Below the pieces are notes generated by a model, which saw nothing but the letters and a program-made list of their open reading frames with translations, had not been told where the DNA came from and did no database searches. A stretch of DNA of 18,061 nucleotides from an uncultured Myxococcales bacterium. GTDB taxonomy: Bacteria; Myxococcota_A; UBA9042. The stretch covers positions 1 to 18,061 of the forward strand of contig CALGHC010000257.1 of the NCBI GenBank assembly GCA_937915965.1, given 5' to 3'. Position 1 is the stretch's first letter; each line of letters begins with the position of its first letter. A program made the translations under genes and the position numbers. Shown here piece by piece: positions 16,713 through 18,061 of this stretch.

Positions 16713-17312
16713 TCACGCCTCGCGGCACAGGGCAAAGAACGCGCCGTATTCCCTGCCCTGCTTGAACGCGGCGCCGACGGACACGTGGTCTGAAACCCGC
16801 CACATGTAGTCGCACATCCGGCCATAGACCAGCGACGCAAGCGGGGAGGTGTTGTCGCGCACACGCGGCCAGTTGGCCGGCTGCGTCGCGGGCACCGAGT
16901 AGTAGTCAATGAACAGCTGATCACGGTCATCGAGGCCATCTGGGTGCGGGCAGCCGATGTCACGAACGACGAAATAGCCCGGACCAGTCAACCACTGCCA
17001 GAGCTGGTGGTTGTAGCCCCACACCAGACCGGGCTCGGTCGTCGCGCGCATGAAGCGCTTCTCGAAGGTGCGAAACAGAGCGAGAGAGTTCAAACCGAAG
17101 TGACGAACCGGCTCGCCGTCAGCGACGGAAGTGGGGACGAAGTGGTCGACATCACAACCGCGCCCCGTAGCGAGGTCGTACAGCTGACCGACCTGGACGC
17201 GCGCGAGGCTGCGCAGCTCTCCGACCCGACGCTCTGGTGATAATCCGTCGAGATAGTTGGCGATTGCGTCTATGTCGCCACCAGGGCGGACAGCTTGGGC
17301 GAGGTCGGTCAT
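16713..17312 (-). CDS. conserved-type hypothetical protein coupled to a GMC oxidoreductase
   Basis: 199 residues from the ATG at 17312, with GGAGG (17319-17323) 6 nt upstream. The frame is open much further, but that part is Arg-rich and antisense-like, and overlaps the upstream gene in another frame. The start overlaps the stop of the oxidoreductase gene by ATGA, implying translational coupling. It has no signal peptide or membrane segment. An N-terminal helical stretch (about 10-50) precedes a core with aromatic blocks: FGLNSLALFRTFEKRFM, LVWGYNHQLWQWLTGPGYFV, LFIDYYSVP, LVYGRMCDYMWRVSDHVSVG and a terminal FFALCREA. I do not recognise a named family. The coupling suggests it acts with, matures or shares a substrate with the flavoenzyme; that is inference. 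Confidence 0.8.
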   Translation of the reverse strand: MTDLAQAVRPGGDIDAIANYLDGLSPERRVGELRSLARVQVGQLYDLATGRGCDVDHFVPTSVADGEPVRHFGLNSLALFRTFEKRFMRATTEPGLVWGYNHQLWQWLTGPGYFVVRDIGCPHPDGLDDRDQLFIDYYSVPATQPANWPRVRDNTSPLASLVYGRMCDYMWRVSDHVSVGAAFKQGREYGAFFALCREA

Positions 17313-18061
17313 GGAGTTCCTCCGGCGGCATGCGAATGGTTGGCGGGCGGCTCTTCTTGGTTGGCAATGCGCTCGGCGATCACACGTGCCACCGCCATGA
17401 TGGTGTGCTGGGGATTGACGCCAAGGGTAGTCGGTAGGGCCGCTGCGTCCACGACGTGGAGACGCCGCACGCCGCGGACGTGCAGGTCCGAACCGACCAC
17501 CGAGGTACGTGGATCTTTGCCCATGGTGCAGCCACCAAAGAGATGCGAGAGCACCCAGGTCCAGCAGCGGTTGTCGAGGGGTGCGTCCTCGAGGAAGCCC
17601 AGATCGTCGGGACCCAGCGTGGCGGGAATACCGGCGACGCCGGGCAGCACCGCCGTGGCGCCCATCTCGAAGTGCATCCGGGCGAGCACCGTCGAGCCAA
17701 ATCGCAGACGCTCGACATCGCGGCGGGTCGGCTCGTAGCGCACATTGTAGCCACCGAACCGACCGGGACGGACGGTGCCAACCGCCTCCGCGCGCACGGC
17801 GCTCACCCACATCGCCATGTTGCGGTACTGCGCTAGCTTCTCGACCAGAGCTTGGCCCGCCCCCGACACGCGCGCGGCGATCAACTCGAGCGGCAGCGAC
17901 AAGGACTCAAGCTTGAGGCCAGCATCGAGCCTGTGGTGAACCGACGCGGCGCTCTGGCTCGGGCCCAGGTGCATGTCCATGGCTTCGGGGTAGACGCCGA
18001 CGACGCCGGCTCCGGGGTGGGCACGCCACCCCTGGCCGAGCGCTGGCAACCGCACGCCGCT
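17309..18061 (-). CDS. GMC-family flavin oxidoreductase, C-terminal part
   Basis: The last 250 residues of a glucose-methanol-choline family FAD enzyme; the frame is open to the right window edge, so the N-terminal FAD-binding Rossmann motif is outside. The C-terminal substrate domain is clear: SHLFGGCTMG with the conserved catalytic His, LHVRGVRRLHVVDAAALPTTLG, then VNPQHTIMAVARVIAERI, matching the family ending GxNP...A. The Asn of GVNPQ takes the second catalytic position, as in cholesterol-oxidase-like members. Such enzymes oxidise alcohol or sugar hydroxyls; the substrate cannot be told from this part. The stop overlaps the start of the downstream 199-residue gene by 4 bp. Confidence 0.93.
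   Translation of the reverse strand, partial: SGVRLPALGQGWRAHPGAGVVGVYPEAMDMHLGPSQSAASVHHRLDAGLKLESLSLPLELIAARVSGAGQALVEKLAQYRNMAMWVSAVRAEAVGTVRPGRFGGYNVRYEPTRRDVERLRFGSTVLARMHFEMGATAVLPGVAGIPATLGPDDLGFLEDAPLDNRCWTWVLSHLFGGCTMGKDPRTSVVGSDLHVRGVRRLHVVDAAALPTTLGVNPQHTIMAVARVIAERIANQEEPPANHSHAAGGTP

Overview
The window is GC-rich, dense and mostly on the minus strand. It probably comes from a Myxococcota / former deltaproteobacterial genome. The evidence is a run of secreted lipoproteins typical of that group: a Cys-rich CotH-kinase lipoprotein, a CE4 deacetylase carrying MopE-like DNDCDG motifs, a seven-repeat propeller lipoprotein, and an Asp-rich/Cys-rich modular lipoprotein. No tRNA, rRNA, CRISPR array, transposase or phage gene was recognised. 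The taxonomic guess is inference from protein style; no marker search was possible.

Layout, left to right. (1) 2-994 (+): the C-terminal 330 residues of a thiamine-diphosphate enzyme close to ILVBL / 2-hydroxyacyl-CoA lyase 2. (2) 1012-3231 (-) and 3338-4906 (+): two divergent lipoprotein genes, a CE4-type polysaccharide deacetylase and a CotH-type secreted kinase. (3) 4956-6518 (-): a lipoprotein of seven ~50-residue repeats, most likely a seven-bladed beta-propeller. (4) 6742-12523 (-): a metabolic block, in transcription order serA, hutU, an MscS channel gene, hutI. HutU and HutI are consecutive enzymes of histidine catabolism; hutH and hutG are not in the window. (5) 12817-14376 (+): a Cys-rich lipoprotein with three copies of a 10-cysteine module. 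(6) 14458-14870 (+): the RNase P RNA gene rnpB, with a visible promoter and long closing P1 helix, followed convergently by a minus-strand gene (14948-16267) for a PHP-like protein that has lost its metal ligands and has an Arg/Lys-rich tail. (7) 16713-18061 (-): a small conserved-type protein translationally coupled to the C-terminal part of a GMC-family flavin oxidoreductase that runs off the window.

The most unusual structure is a 1,329-bp segment (8048-9376) bounded by perfect 28-bp inverted repeats, with the MscS gene as its only gene. It sits between hutU and hutI. The hutU stop codon lies inside the right repeat, after a tail coded by three 9-bp tandem repeats, while the left repeat lies in the hutI leader. 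This looks like a transposase-less cassette, or a dispersed-repeat pair, that entered a hut gene cluster. A second point is the metal-less PHP-fold protein next to rnpB: archaeal and eukaryotic RNase P have a PHP-related subunit (Rpp30/Rnp3), so this neighbour deserves a test, although chance adjacency is the simpler reading. A third is the precisely spaced triple cysteine module of the lipoprotein just upstream of rnpB.
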